This document shows, piece by piece, positions 46,974 through 55,912 of a stretch of 64,000 nucleotides of DNA. Each line of letters begins with the position of its first letter. The stretch's first letter is position 1. The DNA comes from a virus, in IMG/VR virus record IMGVR_UViG_3300046516_001541, positions 1 through 64,000 of that record; one strand, 5' to 3'. Made by a program: the position numbers and the translations under genes. The notes under the pieces are model-generated. The model was given only the letters and a program-made list of their open reading frames with translations. It was not told the origin of the DNA and did not search any database.

Positions 46974-48719
46974 ATGGCTGTCTTTTTCAATGGGCAATTG
47001 TTGGTTTCTCCGACGACGGTTTCATTCGTCAATGATGCGGCACTCGCCAATCAGAATCTGACGGTTGGCAATGTCGTGGCCATCATCGGCGCATCCACCG
47101 GAGGCCAGCCGAATACGGGGCTCGTCTTCGGCGATCCGAATGTCGCGGCGAGCGTGCTTCAAAGCGGTGAGCTGCTCACTGCCGTGCAGAAGTGTTTCGC
47201 ACCGAGCGCTGATACAGGCGGTCCCACGACGGTCATTGCCGTGCGCGTCAATCCTGCGGTGCAGGCGGCTTTGGTTCTGTCGGATGTATCACCGACACCC
47301 GTTATCAACTTGGTCTCGACCGATTACGGGCTGTATACCAACCAGATCAAAGTCAAAATCGAGACTGGTTCGACCGCTGGCAAAAAGATCACGACGCAGC
47401 TCGGAAACAATTTCTACGTTCAGGACAACATCCAGCGGCGCACCTTCCAGATCCAGTACACCGGCGGCCAAGCTACCGCGAGTATGACGATCAACGGCAC
47501 GACACTTACTGTGTTCGCGCCGAATGGCACCCCTATTGCGGTCGTCGACCTCGCCACCTATCCGACTGTCGCGCAAGTTGTCGATCGACTCAATGCAGTG
47601 GCCGGTATCGTGGCATCGATTCTCGATGGCAACAACAACGCGGCTACCCTGAACGCGCTTGATTACGTGACGGCAGTCGACATCAAAACGGCTCCGGTCA
47701 CGGCGTTGGCCAACCTGCAGGCCATCGTCGACTACTTCAATGGTCTGGCCGAAGGCTTCGTTACTGCCACGCGCGTGGCGGCGGTCGGAACGCTGCCGGT
47801 GAATATCCCTTTCACGTTCCTGGCCGGCGGATCGGATGGCACGATCACGAACACACAATGGGCCAATGCGCTGACGACGCTGCAATCCGCTGCCACTCCG
47901 GCGCCTGGCGCGGTCGGCATCGATCCGCAATGGATCGTTCCGATTTCATCGGATCCGGCGATCGCCGCCATGGTCGACGCGCATGTCCAATTCATGTCGA
48001 CGATTGGCAAGAAGGAGCGCCGCGCGATTTGCGGAACGGCACTCGGCACCACGGACGCGGCAGCGATTGCGGCGGCAAAGGCGATCAACAGTGACCGCAC
48101 GTCACTCGTGCATCTGGGCTACTACGATTACAACGCGGCCGGCGCGCTGACACTGTATTCCCCGTATCTCACGGCAGCTGCCGTGGCTGGGGCATTCTCA
48201 GGCGTGGGCCCAGGTACGCCGCTCACGAACAAGACGCTCAATCTGCGCGGCATCGAACGGAATCTCAAGAATCCGATCGATACGGATCCGCTGATCCTGG
48301 GCGGCGTCTTTGCGATCGAGAATACGCCGAATGGATATAAGGTCGTCAAATCGATTTCGACGTGGTTGGTAGATACCAACTTCTATCGCGTGGAAGTCTC
48401 GACAGGCGTCGCAGGCGACTTTGTTGCGCGCAATCTGCGCAATGCGCTCGATCCTCTGCGCGGAAGCAAGAGCGATCCGTTGCTCTTGTCCCAGGCGGCC
48501 AGCCGCACGGCATCCATCTGCACGCTTCTCGCCGTCCCGGAGCCGAACGGTCCCGGTGTCTTGGTCGGAAATGCCGCCAATCCGCCATTCAAGAATATTA
48601 CGGCATCGATTGTGGGAGACGTCTTGTCGGTAAGCGTGCAGGCGTCTCTCGTGATTCCCAACAACTACATTTTGATCACCATTGCCGCTGTACCATTTAG
48701 CGGCTCGGTTTCGGCCTGA
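46974..48719 (+). CDS. Tail sheath protein, 581 aa
   Basis: GAGG lies eight nt before the ATG. Length and layout fit phage contractile sheath proteins. N-terminal MAVFFNGQLLVSPTTVSFVN; an Asn/Thr-rich variable middle; then the conserved C-terminal part with GVFAIENTPNGYKVVKSIST, WLVDTNFYRVEVSTGVAGDF and a final strand array. Defines the phage as contractile. Assignment by layout and neighbour (tube). Confidence 0.8.
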   Translation: MAVFFNGQLLVSPTTVSFVNDAALANQNLTVGNVVAIIGASTGGQPNTGLVFGDPNVAASVLQSGELLTAVQKCFAPSADTGGPTTVIAVRVNPAVQAALVLSDVSPTPVINLVSTDYGLYTNQIKVKIETGSTAGKKITTQLGNNFYVQDNIQRRTFQIQYTGGQATASMTINGTTLTVFAPNGTPIAVVDLATYPTVAQVVDRLNAVAGIVASILDGNNNAATLNALDYVTAVDIKTAPVTALANLQAIVDYFNGLAEGFVTATRVAAVGTLPVNIPFTFLAGGSDGTITNTQWANALTTLQSAATPAPGAVGIDPQWIVPISSDPAIAAMVDAHVQFMSTIGKKERRAICGTALGTTDAAAIAAAKAINSDRTSLVHLGYYDYNAAGALTLYSPYLTAAAVAGAFSGVGPGTPLTNKTLNLRGIERNLKNPIDTDPLILGGVFAIENTPNGYKVVKSISTWLVDTNFYRVEVSTGVAGDFVARNLRNALDPLRGSKSDPLLLSQAASRTASICTLLAVPEPNGPGVLVGNAANPPFKNITASIVGDVLSVSVQASLVIPNNYILITIAAVPFSGSVSA

Positions 48720-48735
48720 TTAGGAGGCGGTAGAC

Positions 48736-49170
48736 ATGGCTCAACAGAACCTCAGAACCCGGTCAGGCAATCGAATCATCGTCACGTTTGATTCGAAGAA
48801 GATCGGGCTCATCCAGAACGTGCGCATGAGTGACGATTACGCGCCGGATCCGGCCTCGGGCATCGGCGATATCCACATACAGGAGTACGTGCCAACCGTG
48901 GCGCGGCACAATCTGAACGTGACATCCATGGTGCTGATCCGCGGCGCCATGCTGCAAGCGGGACTCATCCCGGAAAATGGCGACGGTGCGTTGTTGGGAC
49001 TCGTCTTCGACATCGAGAGCTTTGACAAGCAGACGGGCGACTTACTGCGCAAGTACACCGGTTGCTCGTATGCCAGCGGCGATCTCGAAATCAGCAAACA
49101 CACGATCGTCATGCAGTCCGGCACGTTCAATGCGCTGGATGTGAGCGGCCTGGGAGTGGGTGCGACCTGA
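48736..49170 (+). CDS. Tail tube protein, 144 aa
   Basis: AGGAGG precedes the ATG by ten nt. Directly after the sheath, as in myoviruses. A beta-rich protein (SGNRIIVTFDSKKIGLIQNV; GTFNALDVSGLGVG) of the size of gpFII/tube-like proteins. Role from position and composition. Confidence 0.7.
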   Translation: MAQQNLRTRSGNRIIVTFDSKKIGLIQNVRMSDDYAPDPASGIGDIHIQEYVPTVARHNLNVTSMVLIRGAMLQAGLIPENGDGALLGLVFDIESFDKQTGDLLRKYTGCSYASGDLEISKHTIVMQSGTFNALDVSGLGVGAT

Positions 49171-49535
49171 TGCCACGCGCTGCGAAAGAATCGGATTTTC
49201 CAGTCGACGTCGACGGTATCGGTCGCTTCAAATTCGCGCGTCGAGTGCAGAAAGACAGGTACTTGATCCGTACCTACTATTCCCAGATCACGAACGATCA
49301 TTGGCAGGAAGACGGCACAGTTGGTGACATGGAGGCGTTCATGCACGCGACCATTCACATACTCGTGGTAGAGCAACCGCAAGGATTTTCGATCGACGAG
49401 TTGGATCCTATCCTAGACGATGGTATCCAGCAGAAGATCGAAAAGGTTTTCATGGCCTTACGCCAAAAGGAGTTGTCTTTTCGCCCGCAAACTGAGAAAG
49501 GACAGTCAGGAGAAAGCGCGGGCGCTCCTCCATAG
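49170..49535 (+). CDS. Tail assembly chaperone, upstream frame (gpG-like), 121 aa
   Basis: Starts with ATG sharing the tube stop (TGATG). Position between tube and tape measure is where the tape chaperone lies. The C-terminal end (ALRQKELSFRPQTEKGQSGE) overlaps a second frame that lacks its own good start; see the next entry for the probable frameshift. Confidence 0.65.
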   Translation: MPRAAKESDFPVDVDGIGRFKFARRVQKDRYLIRTYYSQITNDHWQEDGTVGDMEAFMHATIHILVVEQPQGFSIDELDPILDDGIQQKIEKVFMALRQKELSFRPQTEKGQSGESAGAPP

Positions 49536-49743
49536 TTACGAGTGGCATTTTCGCCGTCGATACAACTTGCCACCAACTGATCCGCGATTTTTGGGCGCAA
49601 CTCAGGAGGATATGGCAACAGACTATTGGGCGCATTTCTACCACGAGAATCCGAACCAAGCGACCACTGAAATCGAGGATGAGGATTTCGATCTCGAGGA
49701 AATCAGGCGCAAGGCCGAAAGCGGGGAATGGGAGGAAATCTAG
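49468..49743 (+). CDS. Tail assembly chaperone, frameshift extension (gpT-like)
   Basis: This frame has no credible independent ribosome-binding site, but continues for 91 codons with a plausible protein end (WHFRRRYNLPPTDPRFLGAT; DEDFDLEEIRRKAESGEW). Entry from the upstream frame fits a -2 slip at CAA AAG G (49464-49470): tRNA-Lys re-pairs from AAG to AAA and reading continues AGG AGT TGT. A +1 slip at TTT C (49479 area) is an alternative. The fused product would be about 190 aa. Confidence 0.6.
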   Translation, partial: RSCLFARKLRKDSQEKARALLHSYEWHFRRRYNLPPTDPRFLGATQEDMATDYWAHFYHENPNQATTEIEDEDFDLEEIRRKAESGEWEEI

Positions 49744-49746
49744 TTC

Positions 49747-51852
49747 ATGTCAATCAAGATCCCCGTCGATGCCGATGTCCGCGGCGTTCAAAAGCAGGTT
49801 GAGCAGCTCAGCAAGACCATCGAGAAGGCCAACCGCACGAAGTGGACGCCGATCGATGCGCCGGCCATTGATCGGGAGGCGCGGCGCGTACAGGAATCCT
49901 TCAAGCGCATCTATGGTGGCCAAAGCATTCAGGATGTTCGGGACGGTTACACTCCGCCACCACGGACTCAAGGCGGCCGAGGTGGCGTCGCAGGCGGCGG
50001 TGGCGGTCGTGGCGGCAATCGCGGATTCGGTCTATTTGACACGGTCGGTCGCCAGTTCACGAGCGGCGTCGGTGGCGGCTTTCAGAGCATAGGCAGCTAC
50101 GCCGCTCGAGGAGCTCAGGAAGCCGGCGGCGGATTTTTCGGTGGCACCGCTGGCTTCTTGCGCGGAGGCGTCATCGGTGCCGCGGCCTTCGGCGCCTACA
50201 AACTCGGCTCGGCGGTCACTGAAGGTTATGACATGTCGAAGGACCGCGCTGGCAACGCGGACCTGCTCAAGCGTCAGATGGGGGATATCGGCGTCAGCTT
50301 TGAACGGCTGAAGTCCTACGCTGACAAATTGGCCGATGGGCTCGGCATCAATAGTAACGAGTTTATCAAGCTCGAAAGCAGCCTTCAGAAGCTCTCCCGG
50401 ACCGTCGAATCGCCTGAATCGCTGGGCGCGGCTACGGCGTTAGGCGTCGGGATCTCGCGGTCATACGGTCTCGATGCGGGCGCTGGCGGCAACTTCTTGG
50501 GCGGCATGCGCAACATCGATCCGAAACAGAACAATCGCGAGCTCGCGCTGATCCTTGCCGACACGATCGCGCGCAGCGGCATGAATGCGCGGGCCGACGA
50601 GGTCATGCAGGCGATTCTGAGTTTCACCGCGGCGACCACGCGCATGAGCCTGTCTCCTGGGAACGTCGCAGCATTCGGCAATGCCTACGGTGGACTGCTG
50701 AGCACGCATCTGCCTGGCATGACTCCGGATACGGCTCAGGGGCTGCTCATGCAGGCAAATTCCGGCGTCATGAGCATGGGCGCCGGCGCCGGCGAGGCGG
50801 GCCGCGCATTCATGCTGTCGGCGTTCAATCGCCATGGCGTCATGAATCCCATCCAGGCGCAGGCGCTCGCCGAGGGCGGTCTCTTCGGTACCCGCGCTGG
50901 CGTTTTCGGCGGCGGCGCGATCAGTCAGTTCATGGGAGGAACCGGCGGCCTGGCGGGCGGGTCTGGCGCGAACGTCACCAATTTCGATGCGATCAAGCAG
51001 CAGCTGGGACGGATGGGCGGCAGCAAATGGATGCAGCTCGAAGGCGCGCAGCGGCTGTTTGGCGTGCAGTCACTATCTCAGGCGGCGGCGCTGATGAATC
51101 TGAATGTAGGCCAGGGCAACGGCCTCGTGGACTTGGTCCACTCCAATGGCCTGGATATCAACAAGATCAGCGCCTCGGGCATCTCGCGGCTGGGCGCGAT
51201 CGGCGCGGCCGGCACGAATACGGGCCAGCTATCGGCGATTTTCGAGGACATGAAAAAGTCCGGCGCGCTGAGTCCGGACGAAATCAAAACGGTCAGTTCT
51301 GCCGAGAAAGCCTCGCCGGCACAGTTCCGCGATGCGCTCGTGCAGGTTGCGGCCATGAAAGATCAGAGCGTCGATCAGGGTAGCGAGATTCGTACGCAGA
51401 CGGCAATTCTCGACGACATCAAGATCAATACCGGTGACAAACTCCTGACGCCGATGATCGCCATGAGCGACACCATCGTTGCCATGGCTGGTCGCGGGCC
51501 GCAGGCGACTGGCGATAAATTGATCAACATGAAAGAGGATGAGGCAGAGCAAAAAATCCATTCAATCACCGAGGAGCGCCGGAACGCCATTCTCAATCGA
51601 GGCGATTTGACCGCGAGACAACGCTGGGAGTTGGTCGATAAGCTCCAGGCAGAGGAGAGCGCGGCCATTGCCATGCAAGAAAAAGATCGGACTGCCGCAC
51701 TCCGTGGAGCACGCTCGCCGCTCGAAATCACGCTGCACAATAATGTCAATGTGAAGACATCGGACGGGAAAACAACTACGTCCTCGACGAGAACCAACAT
51801 CTCGCCACCCGCTGCCTCGGGCAGCAAGAGTGTGACCATTGCAACCCATTAG
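49747..51852 (+). CDS. Tape measure protein, 701 aa
   Basis: Follows the chaperone pair. Gly/Ala-rich helical protein with a GGRGGVAGGGGGRGG linker (about 78-92), hydrophobic membrane-like segments (FFGGTAGFLRGGVIGAAAFG) and a coiled-coil-like end. The length, at roughly 1.5 angstrom per residue, predicts a tail of about 100 nm (rule-of-thumb estimate). Confidence 0.8.
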   Translation: MSIKIPVDADVRGVQKQVEQLSKTIEKANRTKWTPIDAPAIDREARRVQESFKRIYGGQSIQDVRDGYTPPPRTQGGRGGVAGGGGGRGGNRGFGLFDTVGRQFTSGVGGGFQSIGSYAARGAQEAGGGFFGGTAGFLRGGVIGAAAFGAYKLGSAVTEGYDMSKDRAGNADLLKRQMGDIGVSFERLKSYADKLADGLGINSNEFIKLESSLQKLSRTVESPESLGAATALGVGISRSYGLDAGAGGNFLGGMRNIDPKQNNRELALILADTIARSGMNARADEVMQAILSFTAATTRMSLSPGNVAAFGNAYGGLLSTHLPGMTPDTAQGLLMQANSGVMSMGAGAGEAGRAFMLSAFNRHGVMNPIQAQALAEGGLFGTRAGVFGGGAISQFMGGTGGLAGGSGANVTNFDAIKQQLGRMGGSKWMQLEGAQRLFGVQSLSQAAALMNLNVGQGNGLVDLVHSNGLDINKISASGISRLGAIGAAGTNTGQLSAIFEDMKKSGALSPDEIKTVSSAEKASPAQFRDALVQVAAMKDQSVDQGSEIRTQTAILDDIKINTGDKLLTPMIAMSDTIVAMAGRGPQATGDKLINMKEDEAEQKIHSITEERRNAILNRGDLTARQRWELVDKLQAEESAAIAMQEKDRTAALRGARSPLEITLHNNVNVKTSDGKTTTSSTRTNISPPAASGSKSVTIATH

Positions 51853-53317
51853 AGACAGGCATCCGGCACTGTCGGTCAAGCTGATGAAAAATGTCGGGCG
51901 CACTGCTGTGGCAGGCAGTGTTCCGGTATCCGATCGCTTCGCCGGCACGCAAAACCGAACGATCGACCTCGCGCCATTCCTCGGAGACGGGGGCGGCGTG
52001 CGCGTATCAAAGTCCGTGCGCGCGGCGGCGGGCAACTTTACGGTGCATCTCACGGACGAAATCAAGCTCGATGCTCAGGACTCTCTCTATGGTCTGATTG
52101 AGCCGATGGACGTGATCGAAATTCGGATGGCCGGCGATGCATACAAGAATCCAACGCTTCCGATCATGATGCGCGGATTCGTCGGCAGTGTGCGCCGCGT
52201 GCAGTCGATGACCATGAACGGGCAGCCGCAGCGCAGTGTCATCATCACTGGTCACGACTACGGGAAGATTTGGCAGATATTGCAGATATTCTACATGCCC
52301 AATGTCCCGTCAACCGGCAACCTGATCACGAGCTTTCCGTTCTATGCCCGGTTCGGAATCACATTCAACATTGAACAGATGGGCACGTTTGTGGGAGAGG
52401 TTTTCGACAAGATCGTCAATCCCTATATAGTCAACATGGGGGATATCGGCGGCAATGCCGACACGTCGCCATTGCTGGAAATACAGCAAGATATTCAGGT
52501 TCTGCACGGCAAGGTTTCACCGTATGGAATCGGCTCCTGGGGCGGCGGATCCGTCTATGACTTGTTATCCTCCTTTGGAGATATCAAAGCGTGGAACGAA
52601 CTCTTCATCGAAGATCGCGAAGATGCACCTTATGTGGTGTATCGGCCGAATCCGTTCAAAACCGCGGACAGCAAAGAATTCATTCAGGAAATCATTGAGG
52701 ACGAGGCCCCGGCCGTCATCGATATCGATTTGACGGATGTTATCGGATATGACGTCGGTCGATCCGATGATGATGTGGCCAACTATTTCTGGGTGGATGC
52801 GCCTCGATTCATGTTGAATTACGACGAGACGATGCGCGCGTTCGCGTATTACGGGGCGCCGGATACCTTCTTCATCCAAAATTACGGCAACGTCGATCCG
52901 AAACTGTATGGCACACGCAAAATGCAAGTGTCAACCGATCAGGGCGGCGATGGCGAAAGCACCAATGGCAATGGCACGCCAGACGGTGCCCCGCGGCAAG
53001 ATGATCGAGATGCGCTGATCGGCTGGATGAATGAGCGCCGGCTGCAGCTCATTGCCCAGAACAAAGACAACGTCGTTTTCGAAAACGGCTCTTTCAATCT
53101 CAAAGGCAACGAGAACATTCGAGCCGGGACCTATTTGAGACTGACCCACGGCAACATGCAGTCCCTGTATTACGTGGTCGCTGTCAATCACGATTACAAG
53201 CCATTCGGTCATTTTATGACCAGCGCCCAGGTGGAACGCGGCACGGGATTTATCGACCGCGCCCAACAAGGCAGCGGCCTGGCGTCTCCATACTGGGCAG
53301 AAATCGCGCAGCCCTAA
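51839..53317 (+). CDS. Baseplate hub-type protein, 492 aa
   Basis: TTG start (51839) overlapping the tape-measure stop. First gene after the tape measure in the standard position of gpD/gp27-type hub proteins. Beta-rich N-terminal (VKLMKNVGRTAVAGSVPVSD), then VIITGHDYGKIWQILQIFYM and the NIRAGTYLRLTHGNMQSLYY hub signature. Supported by order with the spike that follows. Confidence 0.7.
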   Translation: MQPIRDRHPALSVKLMKNVGRTAVAGSVPVSDRFAGTQNRTIDLAPFLGDGGGVRVSKSVRAAAGNFTVHLTDEIKLDAQDSLYGLIEPMDVIEIRMAGDAYKNPTLPIMMRGFVGSVRRVQSMTMNGQPQRSVIITGHDYGKIWQILQIFYMPNVPSTGNLITSFPFYARFGITFNIEQMGTFVGEVFDKIVNPYIVNMGDIGGNADTSPLLEIQQDIQVLHGKVSPYGIGSWGGGSVYDLLSSFGDIKAWNELFIEDREDAPYVVYRPNPFKTADSKEFIQEIIEDEAPAVIDIDLTDVIGYDVGRSDDDVANYFWVDAPRFMLNYDETMRAFAYYGAPDTFFIQNYGNVDPKLYGTRKMQVSTDQGGDGESTNGNGTPDGAPRQDDRDALIGWMNERRLQLIAQNKDNVVFENGSFNLKGNENIRAGTYLRLTHGNMQSLYYVVAVNHDYKPFGHFMTSAQVERGTGFIDRAQQGSGLASPYWAEIAQP

Positions 53318-53320
53318 ACC

Positions 53321-54055
53321 ATGTTCCATTACTCAGACAGTCTGGCCATTGGGCAAGTCGTCGCGGTCTACCCGGAAGGCCAGTCGATCGATGTGCTCCT
53401 ATCCGACGATGGCACGCGACTCAGCAATGTGCAGGTCATGGTACCGACCGGCAGCTCAAGTACGGGCTATGTCGATCTACCCGACCCGGGGCTACCACTA
53501 GATGACTCGAGATGGGCTTTCGCGTCCAATCCAGAGCGCACCATCCGCGCCATCATCGCGTTCTATCGACAGAACCCGGTCTGCATCGGATTCCTGTTGC
53601 CCCAGGTGACGCAGGTCACATTCAAGCGGGCGAATTTTCGCGTCGATCGACATGCCTCAGACGTCTACACCACGATCGCCGATAACGGCGACTGCGAATT
53701 TTCGCATCCCAGCGGGATCTATTTGCGCATTGCAGTCAATCCAGCCCATGAGGATTTGACGGGGCTGGATTTCGACAAGAAATGGGCCATCGCCAGGAAC
53801 ACGGGCGGCGGCGTACACGTGCACTTGGCGGGACTGGGCGGCATGACCCTCGACGTCAATCCGGCCGGTCAGGTCGCGATCGTGGCGCCACTGGTGACCA
53901 TCAACGGCGTGACGATCGATGCCGGCGGCAATGTGCACACCACGGCGACCATAACGGGGGATACGGATGTGATCGCAGGCGGCATCAGCGGAAAGACGCA
54001 CAAGCATGGCGGCATCACGCGCGGCGGCGCGCTCACTGATCCGCCTTCGCCGTGA
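53321..54055 (+). CDS. Baseplate spike, gpV/gp5-type, 244 aa
   Basis: N-terminal OB-like domain (SLAIGQVVAVYPEGQSIDVL); Gly/Ile/Thr-rich beta-helix repeats (VTINGVTIDAGGNVHTTATI) and the C-terminal apex GKTHKHGGI, whose HxH histidines bind iron at the tip of P2/phi92 spikes. It pierces the outer membrane during contraction. The 3' end overlaps the TCGTGAC-type motif. Confidence 0.8.
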   Translation: MFHYSDSLAIGQVVAVYPEGQSIDVLLSDDGTRLSNVQVMVPTGSSSTGYVDLPDPGLPLDDSRWAFASNPERTIRAIIAFYRQNPVCIGFLLPQVTQVTFKRANFRVDRHASDVYTTIADNGDCEFSHPSGIYLRIAVNPAHEDLTGLDFDKKWAIARNTGGGVHVHLAGLGGMTLDVNPAGQVAIVAPLVTINGVTIDAGGNVHTTATITGDTDVIAGGISGKTHKHGGITRGGALTDPPSP

Positions 54056-54066
54056 CGGTAGCCTAG
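54050..54066 (+). promoter_or_regulatory. CCGTGAC motif before a baseplate gene
   Basis: CCGTGACGGTAGCCTAG starts 21 nt before ATG 54071, overlapping the end of the spike gene. One base differs from the TCGTGAC core of the other copies, but CGTGACGGTAGCCT is identical to the copy at 39257. Confidence 0.5.
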
Positions 54067-54070
54067 TCCC

Positions 54071-55264
54071 ATGGCCACCAAGCCCAAGCCTGTCATTGCC
54101 CCGCCGAGCTCACAGAAAGCGGCCGACCGTCCGATCAGCTTCATGCTGGTCGATCCGACTGCGCCGGATGTCATCTCGAAAAGCCGAACGATCACCCTCG
54201 CGATCCGTCCGCAGGAACTGACGCGCACGTCGCCATCGCGCATCACGACGAATCAGACGCTCGCGGGTGCCTGGTCCGACAATTTCGGCACTGGCATCGA
54301 CACCATTTCGATCGCCGGCCATACCGGCTGGCATCGATCCCAGGAAGGCACGCAAACTCCGGATGGTCTGGATCGCTTCAAGGCGCTCAAAAATCTGATT
54401 TATACCGACTGGCATTCACGCAAGCAGAACGCCATCAAGGCCGGACGGGATCCGGACCAAATCCAGTTGATTTTCGCCGACAAGCTCGACGACTTCGCGT
54501 GCGTGGTCTCGCCGCAGGTATTCGTGCTGCGCCGCTCGAAGGCGCAGCCGCTGTATGTGCAATATCAAATTCAGATGATCGTGTTGAGCGACATCATTGA
54601 TCCGATCAACGCGACGGCACCGAAATTGATCACCAATTCGCCGAGCGACCTGCAGGCGGCGGCGCTGAAGTCCCTGAATAAATCGACATTGAACCTGCAA
54701 AAATATGTGCAGGACATCCAGAATTTCATTGATAGCAAGATCGCGACACCGGTCAAAGCGTTCATGCTGACAACGGCGAAACTGTACACAACGGTCAGCA
54801 ACAACATCAATCAGGCCAGCGCGATTGCAGACGAGCTCGTGCACGTGGCGCATTTGACGGCCCAGGTCGGTTTGAATGTGTTTCGGACGGCGGCGGCGAT
54901 CGAGAACATTCCCAGTTTCGCGAAATTGCGGCTCATGCAGGTCGCTGGCGAGTACTCGAACATTTTCTGTGTGCTTCGCAATGCGTTCAATCAGCAAGCG
55001 TTCTACCCGGATTACTCGCCGCTCTATGGTTCCTCGAACTGCTCATCGACCAATGGCGGCGGGCCGCCGAGTCAATACGTAGATACGAATCCATTTTTCT
55101 CCGTGGTGCCTGCGAATCCGCCGCTGCCGGTGACCATCTCGACGAGCTCGTTGCAGGGTATGCAGACAGTTGCGTCTAATGACGTCGTTCAGTCCCCTCT
55201 CACAACGACCCAGATAGGCGGTTATTTGAACACGATCAACTCTGGTCTACAGGTCGCAGCATGA
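54071..55264 (+). CDS. Baseplate protein, 397 aa
   Basis: N-terminal ISFMLVDPTAPDVISKSRTI followed by LAIRPQELTRTSPSRITTNQ and DTISIAGHTGW is the kind of opening found in myovirus baseplate proteins ahead of gp25. Residues about 200-300 are helical. Ends overlapping the LysM/gp25 gene. Likely a wedge or LysM-hub adaptor; family only tentative. Confidence 0.6.
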   Translation: MATKPKPVIAPPSSQKAADRPISFMLVDPTAPDVISKSRTITLAIRPQELTRTSPSRITTNQTLAGAWSDNFGTGIDTISIAGHTGWHRSQEGTQTPDGLDRFKALKNLIYTDWHSRKQNAIKAGRDPDQIQLIFADKLDDFACVVSPQVFVLRRSKAQPLYVQYQIQMIVLSDIIDPINATAPKLITNSPSDLQAAALKSLNKSTLNLQKYVQDIQNFIDSKIATPVKAFMLTTAKLYTTVSNNINQASAIADELVHVAHLTAQVGLNVFRTAAAIENIPSFAKLRLMQVAGEYSNIFCVLRNAFNQQAFYPDYSPLYGSSNCSSTNGGGPPSQYVDTNPFFSVVPANPPLPVTISTSSLQGMQTVASNDVVQSPLTTTQIGGYLNTINSGLQVAA

Positions 55265-55902
55265 CGACCGTGTTTGACAAGCCGCTCAACGGATATCGCT
55301 TCGTCGATACGCAATTCGGCGATACGTTGCAGAAGATTGCCGCGCGCGAACTGGGAGACGCGGCGCGCTGGGGCGATTTGATTGCCTTCAACAATTTGGT
55401 TCCTCCCTATCTCACGGACGATCCTTCCCAGGTTAAACCTGACGTATTGCTGAACGGTAGCCAGATCCTTGTCCCGGCCGGCGCACCGGTCATTTCGACG
55501 ACGACGGATCCGACGCTCGTTTTCGAGACCGACTTGCAATTGATTCCCGTCTTTGGGACCGGCGCGGTGGGAGGACTGCTACAGGCCATCAATGGGGATT
55601 TCGCTGTCGTCTCAGGACGCGACAACTTGAGGCAGTTTCTGAAAAATCGCGTCGAGACCGAACGCGGCGAACTTATTTTTCACATGGAATATGGCTCGCT
55701 ATGTCGCTCAATGATTGGCGCAGGAAATGGCCCCACGACCGGATTGCTCGTTGCGCAGTATGCGAAAGCCTCTCTCCTGGCGGATGACCGCGTGTCTGAT
55801 GTTGATCAGGCGATCGCCACCATTACCGACGATGAAATCGATTTGCAGTTGGAGGTTATTCCAGTCGTCGGGCGACCCATTGAACTGACGGCGGCACCGT
55901 AG
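55261..55902 (+). CDS. LysM-gp25 fusion baseplate wedge, 213 aa
   Basis: Residues 1-75 form a LysM-like domain (VDTQFGDTLQKIAARELGDA; ARWGDLIAFNNL; GSQILVPAG), residues about 110-213 a gpW/gp25 wedge domain (DFAVVSGRDNLRQFLKNRVE; TERGELIFHMEYGS). LysM in phage baseplates serves as a protein adaptor or peptidoglycan contact. ATG overlaps the previous stop. Confidence 0.75.
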   Translation: MTTVFDKPLNGYRFVDTQFGDTLQKIAARELGDAARWGDLIAFNNLVPPYLTDDPSQVKPDVLLNGSQILVPAGAPVISTTTDPTLVFETDLQLIPVFGTGAVGGLLQAINGDFAVVSGRDNLRQFLKNRVETERGELIFHMEYGSLCRSMIGAGNGPTTGLLVAQYAKASLLADDRVSDVDQAIATITDDEIDLQLEVIPVVGRPIELTAAP

Positions 55903-55912
55903 AGGGCTCATC

